DNA from: Trebonia sp963734665
GTDB lineage: Bacteria; Actinomycetota; Actinomycetes; Streptosporangiales; Streptosporangiaceae
Assembly: GCA_963734665.1 (NCBI GenBank)
Contig: CAVTIR010000005.1
Coordinates: 124,001 to 188,000, forward strand
Direction of reading: 5' to 3'
Length of the DNA stretch: 64,000 nucleotides
Shown: in pieces, positions 8,378 to 18,664 of the stretch
How positions within the stretch are numbered: position 1 is the first letter of the stretch
Layout: every line of letters starts with the position of its first letter
Notes under the pieces: generated by a model
What the model was told of the DNA's origin: nothing
What the model saw: the letters and a program-made list of their open reading frames with translations, nothing else
The model's database searches: none
Position numbers and translations under genes: made by a program

Positions 8378-9616
8378 TCAGCTGTTGATTAGCGAGGATG
8401 GCACTAGCAGGGACGCGGCAACGGTGAGGTCGAGCAGGTACGGCGAGACGTCGGTGAAGCCGACCTCGGTGAACGATGCCACCAAGCAATAGGACACCAG
8501 GAAGAGCGCCAGTGCCCGCTGCAATCCCCGCGGCTGGAAGTACGTGGTCACCATCAGGAAGACCAGGATCGTGGCGCAGATGATCACCCCGAACAGCCCC
8601 TGCTCCTCGTAGGAGGCAAGCCAGTTGCTGTCAATAGGGAGGCCGTTGAAGGAACCGTTCGACAAGCCGAAGCCGAAGATCTCCTGGAACTTGTCACGAG
8701 GTGCGGCGAGCAGCGGACCCCAGACCTTGGTACGGCCGGTGAGGTTGTCCAGGCCCTGGGAGGTTTGGCCCCGCTCCAGCCAGGTCGTGATGTAAGCCGA
8801 CAGCGTGAGGGCCGCGACCGCGACGACCGCGCCCGCGGCGGCCAGGAGCTTGCGGACGCGGGGCTTGGCCACGATCAGGCTCATTCCCGCGACCAGGACG
8901 CCGACGACCAGTGCGATCAGGGCCGTCCTTGTGTGACTGAGAATCAGGATGCATCCCGCCATGACGGCTACGAACGCCGCAATCCGGCCGCCTAGGTTCC
9001 CGCAGAACCAGAGCACGACCACTAGTCCGATCATTACGGCCGCATAGTGTGCAACCTGCGTGGGCTGCATGGGCCAGAGCGCGCCGCCCAGCCTGCCCTC
9101 ACTGAGCGCATGCCCTGGCGACAACAACAGGCCGACGAACACCGAGCCGAGGACTATCGAGAGCGCCGTGAGGTGGCAGCGGACGAGCAGCAGGTCACGC
9201 CTGCCCCACCACGGCGTCAGTAGCCACAGAGTGGTCACGAACCCGCCGAGCCTGACGGTACGGAAAATGGTTCCGAAGTGCTCTGGCTGCAAGGTTGTCA
9301 TGACAGTCCCGAGCACGATCAAGGTCACCAGGCAGAGAAAGACGTTCGGCCGGATGAGGACCTTGCGGTTCACCGACAGCGCGCACAGCAGCGCGACAGG
9401 CAAGACTGCCTGAGCGATCCCCTTGCCGATGCTCGAAGGGATGGGCAGGAATGAGACTCCTGGGAAGAAGGTCAGGGTGTTGAAGTAAAGCAGGAACCAT
9501 GTCAGATAGACCCTGCGCCGGATAAGCCGGCCGTTCGTCAGTGGCGGTGCGCCCAGCAGTATGCCGCGCCGTGGGCGCAGTATCGTCGCTGTTGAACTCA
9601 TCAGCGTCGAACTCAT
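8378..9616 (-). CDS. O-antigen ligase / Wzy-like polymerase family membrane protein
   Basis: 412 aa integral membrane protein with about ten to twelve hydrophobic segments. It has a large extracytoplasmic loop region before the last helices containing FGFGLSNGSFNGLPIDSNWLASYEEQGLFG, the typical place of the O-antigen ligase (Wzy_C) motif. HTRTALIALVVG is also characteristic. It should polymerise or ligate lipid-linked oligosaccharides outside the membrane. The start is uncertain: a near-duplicate 15-base stretch gives two ATGs, at 9616 and 9601, and neither has a strong ribosome-binding site. It is the last gene of a leftward trio with a flippase and an epimerase. Confidence 0.75.
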   Translation of the reverse strand: MSSTLMSSTATILRPRRGILLGAPPLTNGRLIRRRVYLTWFLLYFNTLTFFPGVSFLPIPSSIGKGIAQAVLPVALLCALSVNRKVLIRPNVFLCLVTLIVLGTVMTTLQPEHFGTIFRTVRLGGFVTTLWLLTPWWGRRDLLLVRCHLTALSIVLGSVFVGLLLSPGHALSEGRLGGALWPMQPTQVAHYAAVMIGLVVVLWFCGNLGGRIAAFVAVMAGCILILSHTRTALIALVVGVLVAGMSLIVAKPRVRKLLAAAGAVVAVAALTLSAYITTWLERGQTSQGLDNLTGRTKVWGPLLAAPRDKFQEIFGFGLSNGSFNGLPIDSNWLASYEEQGLFGVIICATILVFLMVTTYFQPRGLQRALALFLVSYCLVASFTEVGFTDVSPYLLDLTVAASLLVPSSLINS

Positions 9617-9752
9617 CAGCTCATAACCGCCCTGGCCGGTGGAATCGTCATAACGTCCCCTGAGGTTAGTTCGCCGGACAGTCCGCACGGCGTGAGGCAG
9701 CCGCAGTCATACGAGCGCCCATCAGGCGGCGGTGATACGGCGAAACGCAATA

Positions 9753-11045
9753 TCAGGACTCCCATAGCGCGGCGCGCAACTGCCCCCACCACACCAGCGC
9801 GCCAATCCATGTTCCGAGTGCGAGGCCCCACACCGTCCCCTGTACTCCGTCGACGAAAGTCCCCGCGACAGCGAAAGTTAGATAGATGGCTGACCCTATG
9901 AGCCCGGCACGCAGGCTCCGCCGTGCGGCTCCCAGGGCGTGCAGGCCCGAGGTGGCCCCCGAGTCGAGGCACCCGCCCATGATGGAAAGAGTCAGCGGTA
10001 GCACCAGCGGGTAGGCCGGCCGCCAGATCGGGCCAAGCAGCCATTCCCCGAGCCCTCGCGGCAGCACTACAAGCAGCATGACACCCCACGCCAGGCACAA
10101 CACGGCGAGTCCGACGCCCGCCAATAGGCAGAACAGCCGAAGGTGCCGCAGCGAGCGACGCATGGCCCGGACCGCCTCTGGCACTGTGACCAGGGTCATT
10201 CCAAGGTAGAGAACCATGAAAGGACCCATGACCGTATTCGCTGCCTGCAGGTAACCGATGGCGGTCAGGCCCACTACTATGGCGACGACGTAAGTGCGCA
10301 ACTGAGTGGCTCCGTTGATGGACATGCTCTCCACCATGTAGCGAAACCCAAGGTCACGGTGCGTCCTCACCCACACCCACGCGTACGAAAGCTTCGGGAC
10401 GACACCCGCCTGCCAAGCCCCGGCGGCGGCGGCGACAGCCGCTGCCGCACCCCAGGCGAGAATGAACCAGAAGACCTCCTGGTGACCAGTCAGCCGCAGG
10501 ATTCCAAGCGCGGGAATGAGCGCGAGGGCCCAGATCGTGTCGTTGAGGCATGCCTGGCTGCCGCGCCCGAGCGCGAAGAACGCGTATCGCCAGCTGTCCT
10601 GCAGCAAGAGTCCCGGCAGCGTTAGGCCAAGTGCGACAAAGGCCACCTTGGCCGTGCCGTCCAGCAGCAAGGCCGTGGCGAGCACGCCAATGCCGGAGAC
10701 GAGTCCCGCGACCGCGGCGGTTCCTGTGCACTCTGCAACGGCGCGCCGCCAGGTTGGGAGATCGGTGCCGCTAAACCTCACCTGCAAGGGGCCGGTGACG
10801 AGACCGCGTGACGCGCTGAGGACGAACCCGTAGGTCACGTAGGCGAGGCTGAAGGCACCAAACTGCTCAGAGCCCACCGTCCGGATCGCCAAGAGGACCA
10901 CGGCGAAGTTGGTCAGGCTGGACACGCCCTGATCCATCATTCCCCAGCCCAGGCGATGAGCTCTCTTGCCAAAAAGCCGGCGAAGGGCCGCCGTGCGTGA
11001 CCGCCCAAGCCTCACTCGTACAGGAGCGTCTGCTTCAGACGCCAC
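9753..11045 (-). CDS. Polysaccharide flippase (Wzx/MATE-like) membrane protein
   Basis: 430 aa with about twelve predicted hydrophobic helices, starting in GWGMMDQGVSSLTNFAVVLLAIRTVGSEQFGAFSLAY. This N-terminal pattern is typical of lipopolysaccharide-biosynthesis flippases that move undecaprenyl-linked repeat units across the membrane. The GTG at 11045 is taken as start without a strong ribosome-binding site. The upstream epimerase ends 60 bases before it and the polymerase-like gene follows 136 bases after its end. Together they supply the export and polymerisation steps of a Wzx/Wzy-type system. Confidence 0.75.
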   Translation of the reverse strand: MASEADAPVRVRLGRSRTAALRRLFGKRAHRLGWGMMDQGVSSLTNFAVVLLAIRTVGSEQFGAFSLAYVTYGFVLSASRGLVTGPLQVRFSGTDLPTWRRAVAECTGTAAVAGLVSGIGVLATALLLDGTAKVAFVALGLTLPGLLLQDSWRYAFFALGRGSQACLNDTIWALALIPALGILRLTGHQEVFWFILAWGAAAAVAAAAGAWQAGVVPKLSYAWVWVRTHRDLGFRYMVESMSINGATQLRTYVVAIVVGLTAIGYLQAANTVMGPFMVLYLGMTLVTVPEAVRAMRRSLRHLRLFCLLAGVGLAVLCLAWGVMLLVVLPRGLGEWLLGPIWRPAYPLVLPLTLSIMGGCLDSGATSGLHALGAARRSLRAGLIGSAIYLTFAVAGTFVDGVQGTVWGLALGTWIGALVWWGQLRAALWES

Positions 11046-11105
11046 CCGAACCGCCCGGAGCGGTGACGGTCACGCGGAGCTTGCGAGTGGTCGAGCCATA
11101 AGCCA

Positions 11106-12176
11106 TTAGCGGCTCTCATGCACAGGATGCGCGCCGTCAGAAGGGAGACTGTCCGAGGTCCTGCGGAGCATGTCGTCAACGAGCCCGGCGGATAGCAGTT
11201 CTCGGATCCGGCGCAGCCGCACAAACCGCGACGACAGGAAGTCGTCGTAGGTCAAGCCGTACTTGGTATAGGCGCCAGCGAGCTCGTCGATCCCGTCCTT
11301 GACGGTCCAGCGCAGGCTGAGACCGGGGAAGGTCTCGGCGAGCTTGGAGAAGTCGACGCGATAGTTGCGCAGGTCGGGTCCGGCACCGTCGGCCAGCGAC
11401 ACTTCCGATCCAGGCACCGCGTCGCGGACCATCTCCGCGATGTCGCGTACCTGCACGTTGTCTTCCGGGCGCCCCACGTTGAACGCCTCGTCGTGCACGA
11501 GTTCCCGCGGCGCCTCAAGCATGGCCAGGAAGGCGCGGCTTATGTCCTCGATATGCACCAGCGGCCGCCACGGGGTCCCGTCGCTCTCCAGGCGAACCTG
11601 CCCGGTGGTGATCGCGATGGCGGTGAGGTTGTTAACCACGATGTCCAGCCGGAGCCGCGTGGAGGCGCCATAGGCGGTGGCGTTGCGCAGATAGGTCGGG
11701 CTGAAGCTGTCATCGGCGAGCTGGGAGAGCGCGCGCTCGGCCTCGACCTTGCTCTCGCCATACGGGGTGACGGGGTAAAGGTCAGCGTCCTCGGTCACCG
11801 CGCGTGAACCTGCCGCGCCGTACAAGCTGCACGACGACGAGAACAGGAAGCGCTCGACGCCTGCCTGCTTGGCGGTCCTGGCCAAGTGCAGCGTCCCGTC
11901 AAGGTTTACCGAGTACGTCGCCGCGGGATTGAGGTCGCCGAGTGGGTCATTTGACAGCGCGGCGAGGCACAGCACCGCGTCGTAACCGGTCAGCTGGCCG
12001 ACCGTGACGTCGCGCATGTCAAGCACGGGCTGGACGGCTTCTGCCGCGGGCGGGCCTAGGTCGCACCCTGCGTACAGATCCAGGTCAAGACCGTCGACCG
12101 CGTGCCCGGCAGCTCGCAGGAACGGCACGAGGACTGTACCGATGTAACCACGGTCACCCGCGACGAGGACTCTCAC
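11106..12176 (-). CDS. NAD-dependent sugar epimerase/dehydratase
   Basis: 356 aa extended short-chain dehydrogenase. GDRGYIG (residues 7-13) is the dinucleotide loop, SSSCSLYG supplies the catalytic Ser region, and Y139/K143 (YGESK) are the catalytic residues. The GTG at 12176 follows GGGAGAAG by five bases, a good start. It modifies a nucleotide sugar, but the exact reaction (4-epimerase, 4,6-dehydratase or reductase) cannot be read. It is the first gene of the leftward trio and divergent from asparagine synthase across 244 bases without another gene. Confidence 0.8.
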   Translation of the reverse strand: MRVLVAGDRGYIGTVLVPFLRAAGHAVDGLDLDLYAGCDLGPPAAEAVQPVLDMRDVTVGQLTGYDAVLCLAALSNDPLGDLNPAATYSVNLDGTLHLARTAKQAGVERFLFSSSCSLYGAAGSRAVTEDADLYPVTPYGESKVEAERALSQLADDSFSPTYLRNATAYGASTRLRLDIVVNNLTAIAITTGQVRLESDGTPWRPLVHIEDISRAFLAMLEAPRELVHDEAFNVGRPEDNVQVRDIAEMVRDAVPGSEVSLADGAGPDLRNYRVDFSKLAETFPGLSLRWTVKDGIDELAGAYTKYGLTYDDFLSSRFVRLRRIRELLSAGLVDDMLRRTSDSLPSDGAHPVHESR

Positions 12177-12420
12177 TTGCTTCTCCCAGATGTGGTGCGG
12201 CGAGGACTACCCGTCAACTGGATTCACCACGGCTGGGTCCTGATACTTCGTGTCCGCCATGACATTGCGATCAAGAGGAAGCAGAAAGGCGCGAGTCGTA
12301 TCACGGTCACCCACCAGGCGCTCAAGTAAGCGTGAAACGTCAGATATTGATCATCGTCTGGGACATCCCGGTGATACCGCAGCGCTGGGGCCGATCCGCT
12401 CGACTGGGCTAGGAGCTAAC

Positions 12421-14328
12421 GTGTGCGGGATCGCAGGGTGTTACCAGCAGGTGGGCGGTCAGGCGCTGGTCGACGTGATGAGCGACAGGATCGCTCACCG
12501 CGGGCCCGACGCCAAAGGCGTGTGGAGTCACGAAGACGACCGGGTCTCGGTGCAGTTCGGCCACCGGCGACTGTCGATCATCGACCTGACGGCAGCGGCT
12601 GACCAGCCACTTTCCAAGCATGGCCTAACGCTGATCTACAACGGCGAGCTTTACAACTACAAGGAGCTGCGGACTGAGTTGGCCGCTCGCGGGGTCCGGT
12701 TCGCGACCAAGTCCGACACCGAGGTAGTGCTTGAGGCCTGGCGGGCGTGGGGTCCGGATTCGCTGCGCAAGTTCCGCGGCATGTTCGCGTTCGCGCTGGC
12801 AGACACCGCGACGGGCGAACTGGTGCTGGCCCGTGACCCGCTGGGCATCAAGCCGCTGTACTACCTGCCGCGCGGGGCCGGCGTCATCTTCGCCTCGGAG
12901 CTGAAGGCGCTGCTTGCAGCGATCGGCTCCGAGCTCAGCATTGAGCCCGGCGCGCTGGTGGCGTCCATGCTGTACTACTGGGTCCCCGAGCAGCGCTGCG
13001 CGATCCGCGGCGTGGAGAAGCTTCCCGCTGGGTCGTGGGCTCGTTTCCGCCCGGACGGCACACGTGAGATGCGCTCCTACTGGCGCGTCCAGGACGTCGC
13101 GCTCGAGGCCGCGGCAGGCCCGGCCGCTGACCTGCGGTCCGTGATCGAAGAGTCAGTTGCCGCGCATCTGGTAGCCGACGTTCCTGTATCTAGCTTCCTA
13201 TCCGGCGGCCTCGACTCAAGCATCATCACGGTCCTGGCGCACCAGGCCGCGAACGGGGTCGACGCCTACACGATCACCTTCAGGCCCGAGGACCAGAAGC
13301 TTGAGGCGATGCCGGACGACGCCCGCTACGCGCGGAAGGTCGCAGCGCAGTTCGGCGTCAAGCTGCACGAGATCGAGATCTCGCCGGACATCGTGAGCCT
13401 GCTCCCGCGCATGGTCGACATCCTCGACGAGCCGATCGGAGACCCGGCCGCGATCAACACGCTGCTCATGTGTGAAGCCGCGCAGGCCCGGGGGGTCAAG
13501 GTGATCCTGTCCGGCATGGGAGCCGACGAACTGTTTGGCGGCTATCGCAAGCACCTGGCCTGCGTGATGGCCAGCCGGTACAGCAGGCTGCCCCCGGCGG
13601 TACGGGCCGGCGCCCGCTTCACCGTCGATCGCGTCCCCGTGAGCATCGGGGGCCGCGGCCTGCGTTATCCGCGCTGGGCCAAGCGCTTCATGACCTTCGC
13701 TGACCTGCCCGAGGAGGCGCGGTTCCGGCGCAGTTACACGCTGTACGACCCGGAAGACCTGGCGGCCCTCGTCGACCCCGGCTTGGAGAGCGAGGTCGCG
13801 GACGTCATCGAGCAGCACGGGGCCATCTACGACGACAACGAGCTGGACGACGAGGTCAACCGGATGTGCCTGGCTGACGCGCGGCTGTTCATGGTCGGGC
13901 TCAACCTCACCTACACGGACCGGGCATCGATGGCGGCGTCCGTTGAAGTGCGCGTCCCGTTCGTGGACCGGATCGTGGCGCAGGCGGCATTTTCCGTTCC
14001 TGGCTCGGAGAAGGTTCGCGGCCGGAAACAGAAAGCTGCCCTCAAGGACGCGGCGGAGAAGTGGCTGCCCGCTGAGATCGTGCACCGGCCGAAGGCTTCC
14101 TTCGGCGCTCCGCTCCGCGCATGGGTGCGCAATGACCTGAGCGAGTTCATCAGCGACGTGCTTGTTGGCGGGGAACTCGTGGCGACGGGGATGCTCCGCA
14201 GGCGGGAGCTGCAGCGCCTCATCGCGGACGATCAGGCGGGCCGCCAGGACAACGCCAAGCAGATCTGGCAACTGCTGTCGATGGAGCTGTGGTACCGCAA
14301 CGTGCGGTCCATGGGCGTGGCGGCATGA
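12421..14328 (+). CDS. asnB: Asparagine synthase (glutamine-hydrolysing) family amidotransferase
   Basis: 635 aa. The GTG at 12421 places Cys as residue 2 (V-C-GIAGCYQ), as needed for the class II glutaminase nucleophile, and AGGAGC lies just upstream; the longer frame from 12250 is rejected. SGGLDSS at residue 261 is the ATP-pyrophosphatase loop of the C-terminal synthetase domain. In glycan loci such proteins often amidate a uronic acid or a sugar-linked carboxylate rather than aspartate; here that is inference from context. The following gene may start at an ATGA overlap with the stop or 45 bases later. Confidence 0.85.
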   Translation: MCGIAGCYQQVGGQALVDVMSDRIAHRGPDAKGVWSHEDDRVSVQFGHRRLSIIDLTAAADQPLSKHGLTLIYNGELYNYKELRTELAARGVRFATKSDTEVVLEAWRAWGPDSLRKFRGMFAFALADTATGELVLARDPLGIKPLYYLPRGAGVIFASELKALLAAIGSELSIEPGALVASMLYYWVPEQRCAIRGVEKLPAGSWARFRPDGTREMRSYWRVQDVALEAAAGPAADLRSVIEESVAAHLVADVPVSSFLSGGLDSSIITVLAHQAANGVDAYTITFRPEDQKLEAMPDDARYARKVAAQFGVKLHEIEISPDIVSLLPRMVDILDEPIGDPAAINTLLMCEAAQARGVKVILSGMGADELFGGYRKHLACVMASRYSRLPPAVRAGARFTVDRVPVSIGGRGLRYPRWAKRFMTFADLPEEARFRRSYTLYDPEDLAALVDPGLESEVADVIEQHGAIYDDNELDDEVNRMCLADARLFMVGLNLTYTDRASMAASVEVRVPFVDRIVAQAAFSVPGSEKVRGRKQKAALKDAAEKWLPAEIVHRPKASFGAPLRAWVRNDLSEFISDVLVGGELVATGMLRRRELQRLIADDQAGRQDNAKQIWQLLSMELWYRNVRSMGVAA

Positions 14329-14372
14329 CCGGCGAAGGACATGACGAACTGAACAGACCCAGCAGAGGACCG

Positions 14373-16548
14373 ATGAAGCAGATAGCCCAGAATTACAAAT
14401 CCGGGGAGCTGGCCGTCCTCGACGTGCCGGCACCGGCATGCCGTCCAGGTGGCGTCCTCGTCCGGTCGCTGTTCTCCCTCATCTCGACCGGCACGGAGAT
14501 GATGAAGGTATCCGAGGCGAGCATGTCGATGGTGGGCATGGCACGGGCTCGCCCGGACCAGGTGCGCAAGGTCCTCGACGCGGTACAGCAGCAGGGCGTG
14601 CTCACCACCTACAAGAAGGTCATGAACCGGCTCGACTCCTATACCCCGCTCGGCTACTCACTGTGCGGCGTGGTAACCGAAGTGGGCCGTGGCGCCGAGG
14701 AATTCAAGGTGGGCCAGCTCGTCGCCGCGGCTGGGAACGAGCACGCGCTGCATGCCGAGTACAACTGGGTCCCTGTCAACCTGTGCGCTGCGGTGCCAGA
14801 GGGCGTCCTGCCTGAGCATGCCGCTTTCTCAACGGTGGCGTCGATCGCCATGCACGGCGTACGGCGCGCCGAGGTCCAGCTCGGCGAGACAGCGGCCGTC
14901 ATCGGCCTCGGCCTTGTCGGCCAGCTCGTGGTAAGGCTGCTCATCGCCGCTGGCGCACAGGTGGTCGGACTCGACCCCGTCGCGGACCGCTGCCGCCTGG
15001 CGGAGAAGGCGGGTGCCGCGCGGTGCGGATCACCCGACGACGGTATGGACGCTGTCCTTGCGGAACTCGCCGCCATCACCAAGGGGCGCGGTGCCGACCA
15101 CGTTTTCCTGACCGCGGGCGGATCGACCAACGGGCCCGTCGAAGCAGCGGTGAAGCTCGCCAGGGACCGCGCCCGGATCGTCGATATCGGCAAGATGAAA
15201 CTGGACCTGCCCTGGACCGCCTACTACGACAAAGAACTGGACGTCCGGTTCTCCAGGTCCTACGGGCCAGGGCGCTATGACGACCGCTACGAGCTTGAGG
15301 GCATCGACTACCCGGCCGGCTACGTCCGCTGGACCGAGAAGCGCAACCTGGAGTCCTTCCTGGACCTGGTCGCGCGCAATGAGGTCGAGGTAGCGACGCT
15401 CATCAACGGTGTCTTCCCGATGACGGACGCGGCCAAGGTCTACGCGGACCTGAAGTCGGGCGAGCTGAAAGCCGTCGGCGTTCTGCTTGAGTACCCGGTG
15501 CCCGCCGTGGACGCCCCGGCTCCCGCGACGAGCCGCGTGCTCTCCGGTGCCAAGACGTCCGCTTCGCGTCAGACGTCAGCGCCAGGAAAGCAGGTCGAAG
15601 TCGGATTCATCGGCGCGGGCAACTACGCGTCGTCGATGCTGCTGCCAAACCTGGCACAGCTCGGCACCGTTCGGCTGGCGCACGTAGCGACCACCAGGTC
15701 GCTTTCCGCGGTCAACGCCCAGCGGAAGTTCGGCTTCACGACCGCATCGACGAGTGCCGACGCGGTGCTTGAGGATACGTCGCTTGACGCCATCTTCATC
15801 GTCACCAGGCACCAGACGCACGCTGAGCTCGTCTGCCGCGCCCTGGAGACTGGGAAGGCCGTCTTCGTGGAGAAGCCGCTGGCGCTGACTCACGAGGAGA
15901 TCGACCGGATCGCGGCAACCATCGAGAAGACCGGCAATGACCGGCTCATGGTGGGGTTCAACAGGCGATTCGCGCCGCTTCTCGTCCAGATGAAGAAGAG
16001 CTTCGGTACGGGCAGCAGCACCTCGGTAGCCCGGTACCTCGTTAATGCCGGCCGGCTTGACGCCAGTAGCTGGTACTCCAACGAGGAGGCTCAAGGGTCA
16101 CGGTTCGCTGGTGAAGGCGGCCACTTCATCGACACGCTGAGCTGGTGGGCGGAAAGCCTGCCTGAGGAGGTCTACGCGGTCCGCGGCCCGCGCAAAGAAC
16201 GACGTCCATGCCACCGTGCGGTTCGCCAACGGGTCCTGCGGCAGCATCGCCTACCTGACCGACGGGAACTCCCGTTATCCGAAGGAGACGCTTGATGCCA
16301 CTGGCGGCGGCCGGAACGCGAGACTGGACAACTTCCGGAGCACGGAGGTCTGGGCCGGGCGCCGGCGGAGCACAGTGAAAGCGCGAGGCGGCCAGGACAA
16401 GGGTCAGCGGTCCGAAATTGAACGGTTCGTCGAGGCCGTCGCGGCCGGCGGCCCGATGCCAATCGGCATCGATTCACTGGTGGCTACCACGAGCGCCACA
16501 GTTGCCGTTGGCGCGAGCCTCCTGGCCGGCCGACCGGAGCGTGTGTAG
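14373..16548 (+). pseudogene. Bi-domain oxidoreductase (alcohol-dehydrogenase-like + Gfo/Idh/MocA), frameshifted
   Basis: From ATG 14373 (AGAGGACCG before it) the frame encodes an MDR-type dehydrogenase domain with AAVIGLGLVGQLVVRLL (residues about 170-187). A Gfo/Idh/MocA domain starts near residue 409 (VGFIGAGNYASS, EKPLAL). Around 16185-16195 homology leaves this frame and continues one base over: AKNDVHATVRFANGSCG, SYL-type TDG, and RLDNFRSTEVWAGRRR, ending at 16548. One base gained or two lost would explain it; the frame-one reading runs on to 16295 with an unrelated tail. Intact members are about 720 aa and sit beside heparinase II/III genes, as here. Sequencing error cannot be excluded. 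Confidence 0.8.
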
Positions 16549-17339
16549 TGCCGCCACCTGGACAAGAAGCATCGGCTGAGGGCTGTCCGCTGACGCTGCT
16601 CAGCACCACTGGCTATGATCATCTCCCCGAGATCTGGTGCCGCTGCAAGGGCGGACCGCATGGATTTCTCAGGATCGCGACGCACGCCTACGCCCAGGCG
16701 CTTTCCGTAGAGGTCTGTTACGGCGGAGTGGACATCCTCGCTGACCCGGGGACGTACTGCCATCACGGTGAGGCTTCGCCGCGGTCGTCCCAGTCGGCAA
16801 TCCCGGGGTCCCGTCGAGCGCACGCCCAGGAGACCGAGTTCAACGACCACGGCGACGTCGTTAGCTGGGCCGCTGAGCACGACGGTTTCCTCGGGCCCGA
16901 CTCGCCGGTGCGGCATCGCCGCTCCGTCCTGCTCGACCGGGCATCCCGCATCGTCGACATTGTCGACCAGATCGATGGCGGTAGTCGCGATATCTATTCC
17001 GCTTTTTACTTCGGCCCGGAAATCCAGGTTGAACTCGGTGAACTCTTTGCCTTCCTGAGCTGGCCCAGCTCGGCTGTCCCTGGCGCGGCGCGACTGGAAT
17101 TGCCCCTCGGGCTCAGTTGGAGCCTGCAGGGCGCTGAGATTGACGCCATCCCGGGTGAAATGGGGAGGCTCATGCTTCTGGGTCGAGGACGATGCGCAGC
17201 GGGCGCACCTCTCGCGACACGGCTAGAGTTCAACGATACAAAAATGTTGCCGAAGGTTCCCTCTTTTCAGGCCGTATCATGGTCGGCGTACGGCAGTTGC
17301 CAAAGCAATAAGCACGAGACCCGTGCGGAGGCCCGATGA
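16548..17339 (+). pseudogene. Heparinase II/III-like protein, C-terminal remnant
   Basis: The 263-codon frame from GTG 16548 (sharing a base with the preceding TAG) matches the C-terminal beta-sandwich of heparinase II/III-like proteins: ALSVEVCYGGVDILADPGTYCHHGE, and WAAEHDGFLGPDSPVRHRRSVLLDR. The alpha-helical catalytic N-terminal half (about 300 residues in intact proteins) is missing, and the usual HADALS reads YAQALS, so lytic activity is unlikely. Its stop overlaps the next start (ATGA), which keeps translation coupled even though the protein is decayed. Confidence 0.7.
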
Positions 17340-18664
17340 GCCAGTCATTGGATCTGCGGAAATCTTTCTCGATCATCAAACGTCTCAAGGCCGTCGTGGG
17401 CGTCTTTGCAGCCGCGGGGCTCCTCGCTGGTGCTGCTTATGCGGCGCTTAATCCGCCGCAGCTCAGCAGCACGGCAGTCGTCTCCTTTCCGGCATCGGTC
17501 CTGAGCACGTCGACCGAGGTCGTGATCGCGGACAGCTATCCGGTGCTCTCAGCCGCCTCGGCCAAGCTCAGTCCACCGGTGTCGGTCGGCAAGCTGCAGA
17601 GCGAAGTGCAGGCCAAGAGCCTGACTACCTATCTTATTTCGATCACGGCGACAGGCGGCACCGCCGCCGAGGTTGAGGCGGCCGCCAACGCCGTCGCCGA
17701 GAGCTATATCGCCTATGTTGGTGATAGGAGCAGCCCCGTCCAGCATGTGGTCGCTGAATTGTTCCAGCCTGCGATCGCTGCCGGAACCCCGTCGCGTCTC
17801 GAATCGATGCTGATGGCTGGATTGATCGGCGCAGTGTTCGGCGCACTGGTCGGATCTGTCGTATCGCTGGCTATTGGCCGGAAGGACCGGCGCCTGCGGG
17901 AACGTGACCAAATAGCGAATTCGCTCGGGGTTCCTGTCCTCGCATCGATAGCTGTCGGCCATCCTTCCGACCCCGCGGGCTGGGCGAATTTCCTTGAGAA
18001 CTACCAGCCGCAAGCGGTGCATGCCTGGCAGTTGCGCACAGTCCTGCGGTACCTCGGAATAGTCAATCAAACATTCGTCCAGCCGTCGGACGACGGGGCC
18101 GTCCGCGCCATGCCCACTGGTGATGGCGACGCTGTGTCGGTCGCAGTGATGTCGCTGTCCTCCGATCCCGGAGCACTCGCCTTGGGCCCGCAGTTGGCCG
18201 TCTTCGCTGCGTCCCAGGGGATTCACACGGCCCTGGTGATCGGCCCGCAACAGGATGCGGACGCCACTGCCGCGCTTCGTACGGCGTGCGACGTGCCGCT
18301 GTCGTCACCGCCACTGCCGGGCAGTCTCCGCATCATCGTCTCCGACGACCAGTACGTCGACGAGCAGAAAGATGTCGCGCTGACCGTGGCCGTCGCCGTT
18401 GTCGACGGCCATGCGCCGAAAATGCCTGCCACAGTACACACCGCCGTGACGGTTATCGGAGTTTCTGCGGGCCGGGTGACCGCTGAGCAACTGGCCCGGG
18501 CCGCTGTGGCCGCAGGGGCTGACGGCCGCGAAGTCACCGGCATTCTCGTCGCCGATCCGGAACTGACAGACAAGACCACCGGCCGCGTTCCACATTTGAC
18601 CCGACCGCCGCGACGCAGGCTGCCGAGTCGCTTGAAGGGCCTAGTAACGGAGATCAGACAGTGA
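17336..18664 (+). CDS. Wzz-like polysaccharide co-polymerase with degenerate kinase-like C-terminus
   Basis: 442 aa. One membrane segment near residues 17-38 and a second near 160-182 bracket an extracytoplasmic loop, the topology of chain-length determinants. The C-terminal half resembles the cytosolic BY-kinase fold (VAVMSLSSDPGALALGPQLAVFAASQG) but has no Walker A GKS/T, so kinase activity is not expected. Such proteins set the modal length of Wzx/Wzy polymers. It overlaps the heparinase remnant (ATGA) and the next co-polymerase (GTGA) by four bases each. Confidence 0.7.
   Translation: MSQSLDLRKSFSIIKRLKAVVGVFAAAGLLAGAAYAALNPPQLSSTAVVSFPASVLSTSTEVVIADSYPVLSAASAKLSPPVSVGKLQSEVQAKSLTTYLISITATGGTAAEVEAAANAVAESYIAYVGDRSSPVQHVVAELFQPAIAAGTPSRLESMLMAGLIGAVFGALVGSVVSLAIGRKDRRLRERDQIANSLGVPVLASIAVGHPSDPAGWANFLENYQPQAVHAWQLRTVLRYLGIVNQTFVQPSDDGAVRAMPTGDGDAVSVAVMSLSSDPGALALGPQLAVFAASQGIHTALVIGPQQDADATAALRTACDVPLSSPPLPGSLRIIVSDDQYVDEQKDVALTVAVAVVDGHAPKMPATVHTAVTVIGVSAGRVTAEQLARAAVAAGADGREVTGILVADPELTDKTTGRVPHLTRPPRRRLPSRLKGLVTEIRQ

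Noticed and set aside
13216..14439. A 407-codon leftward frame opposite asparagine synthase
   Set aside because: Shadow frame of a gene with clear catalytic motifs; no motif or ribosome-binding site of its own.
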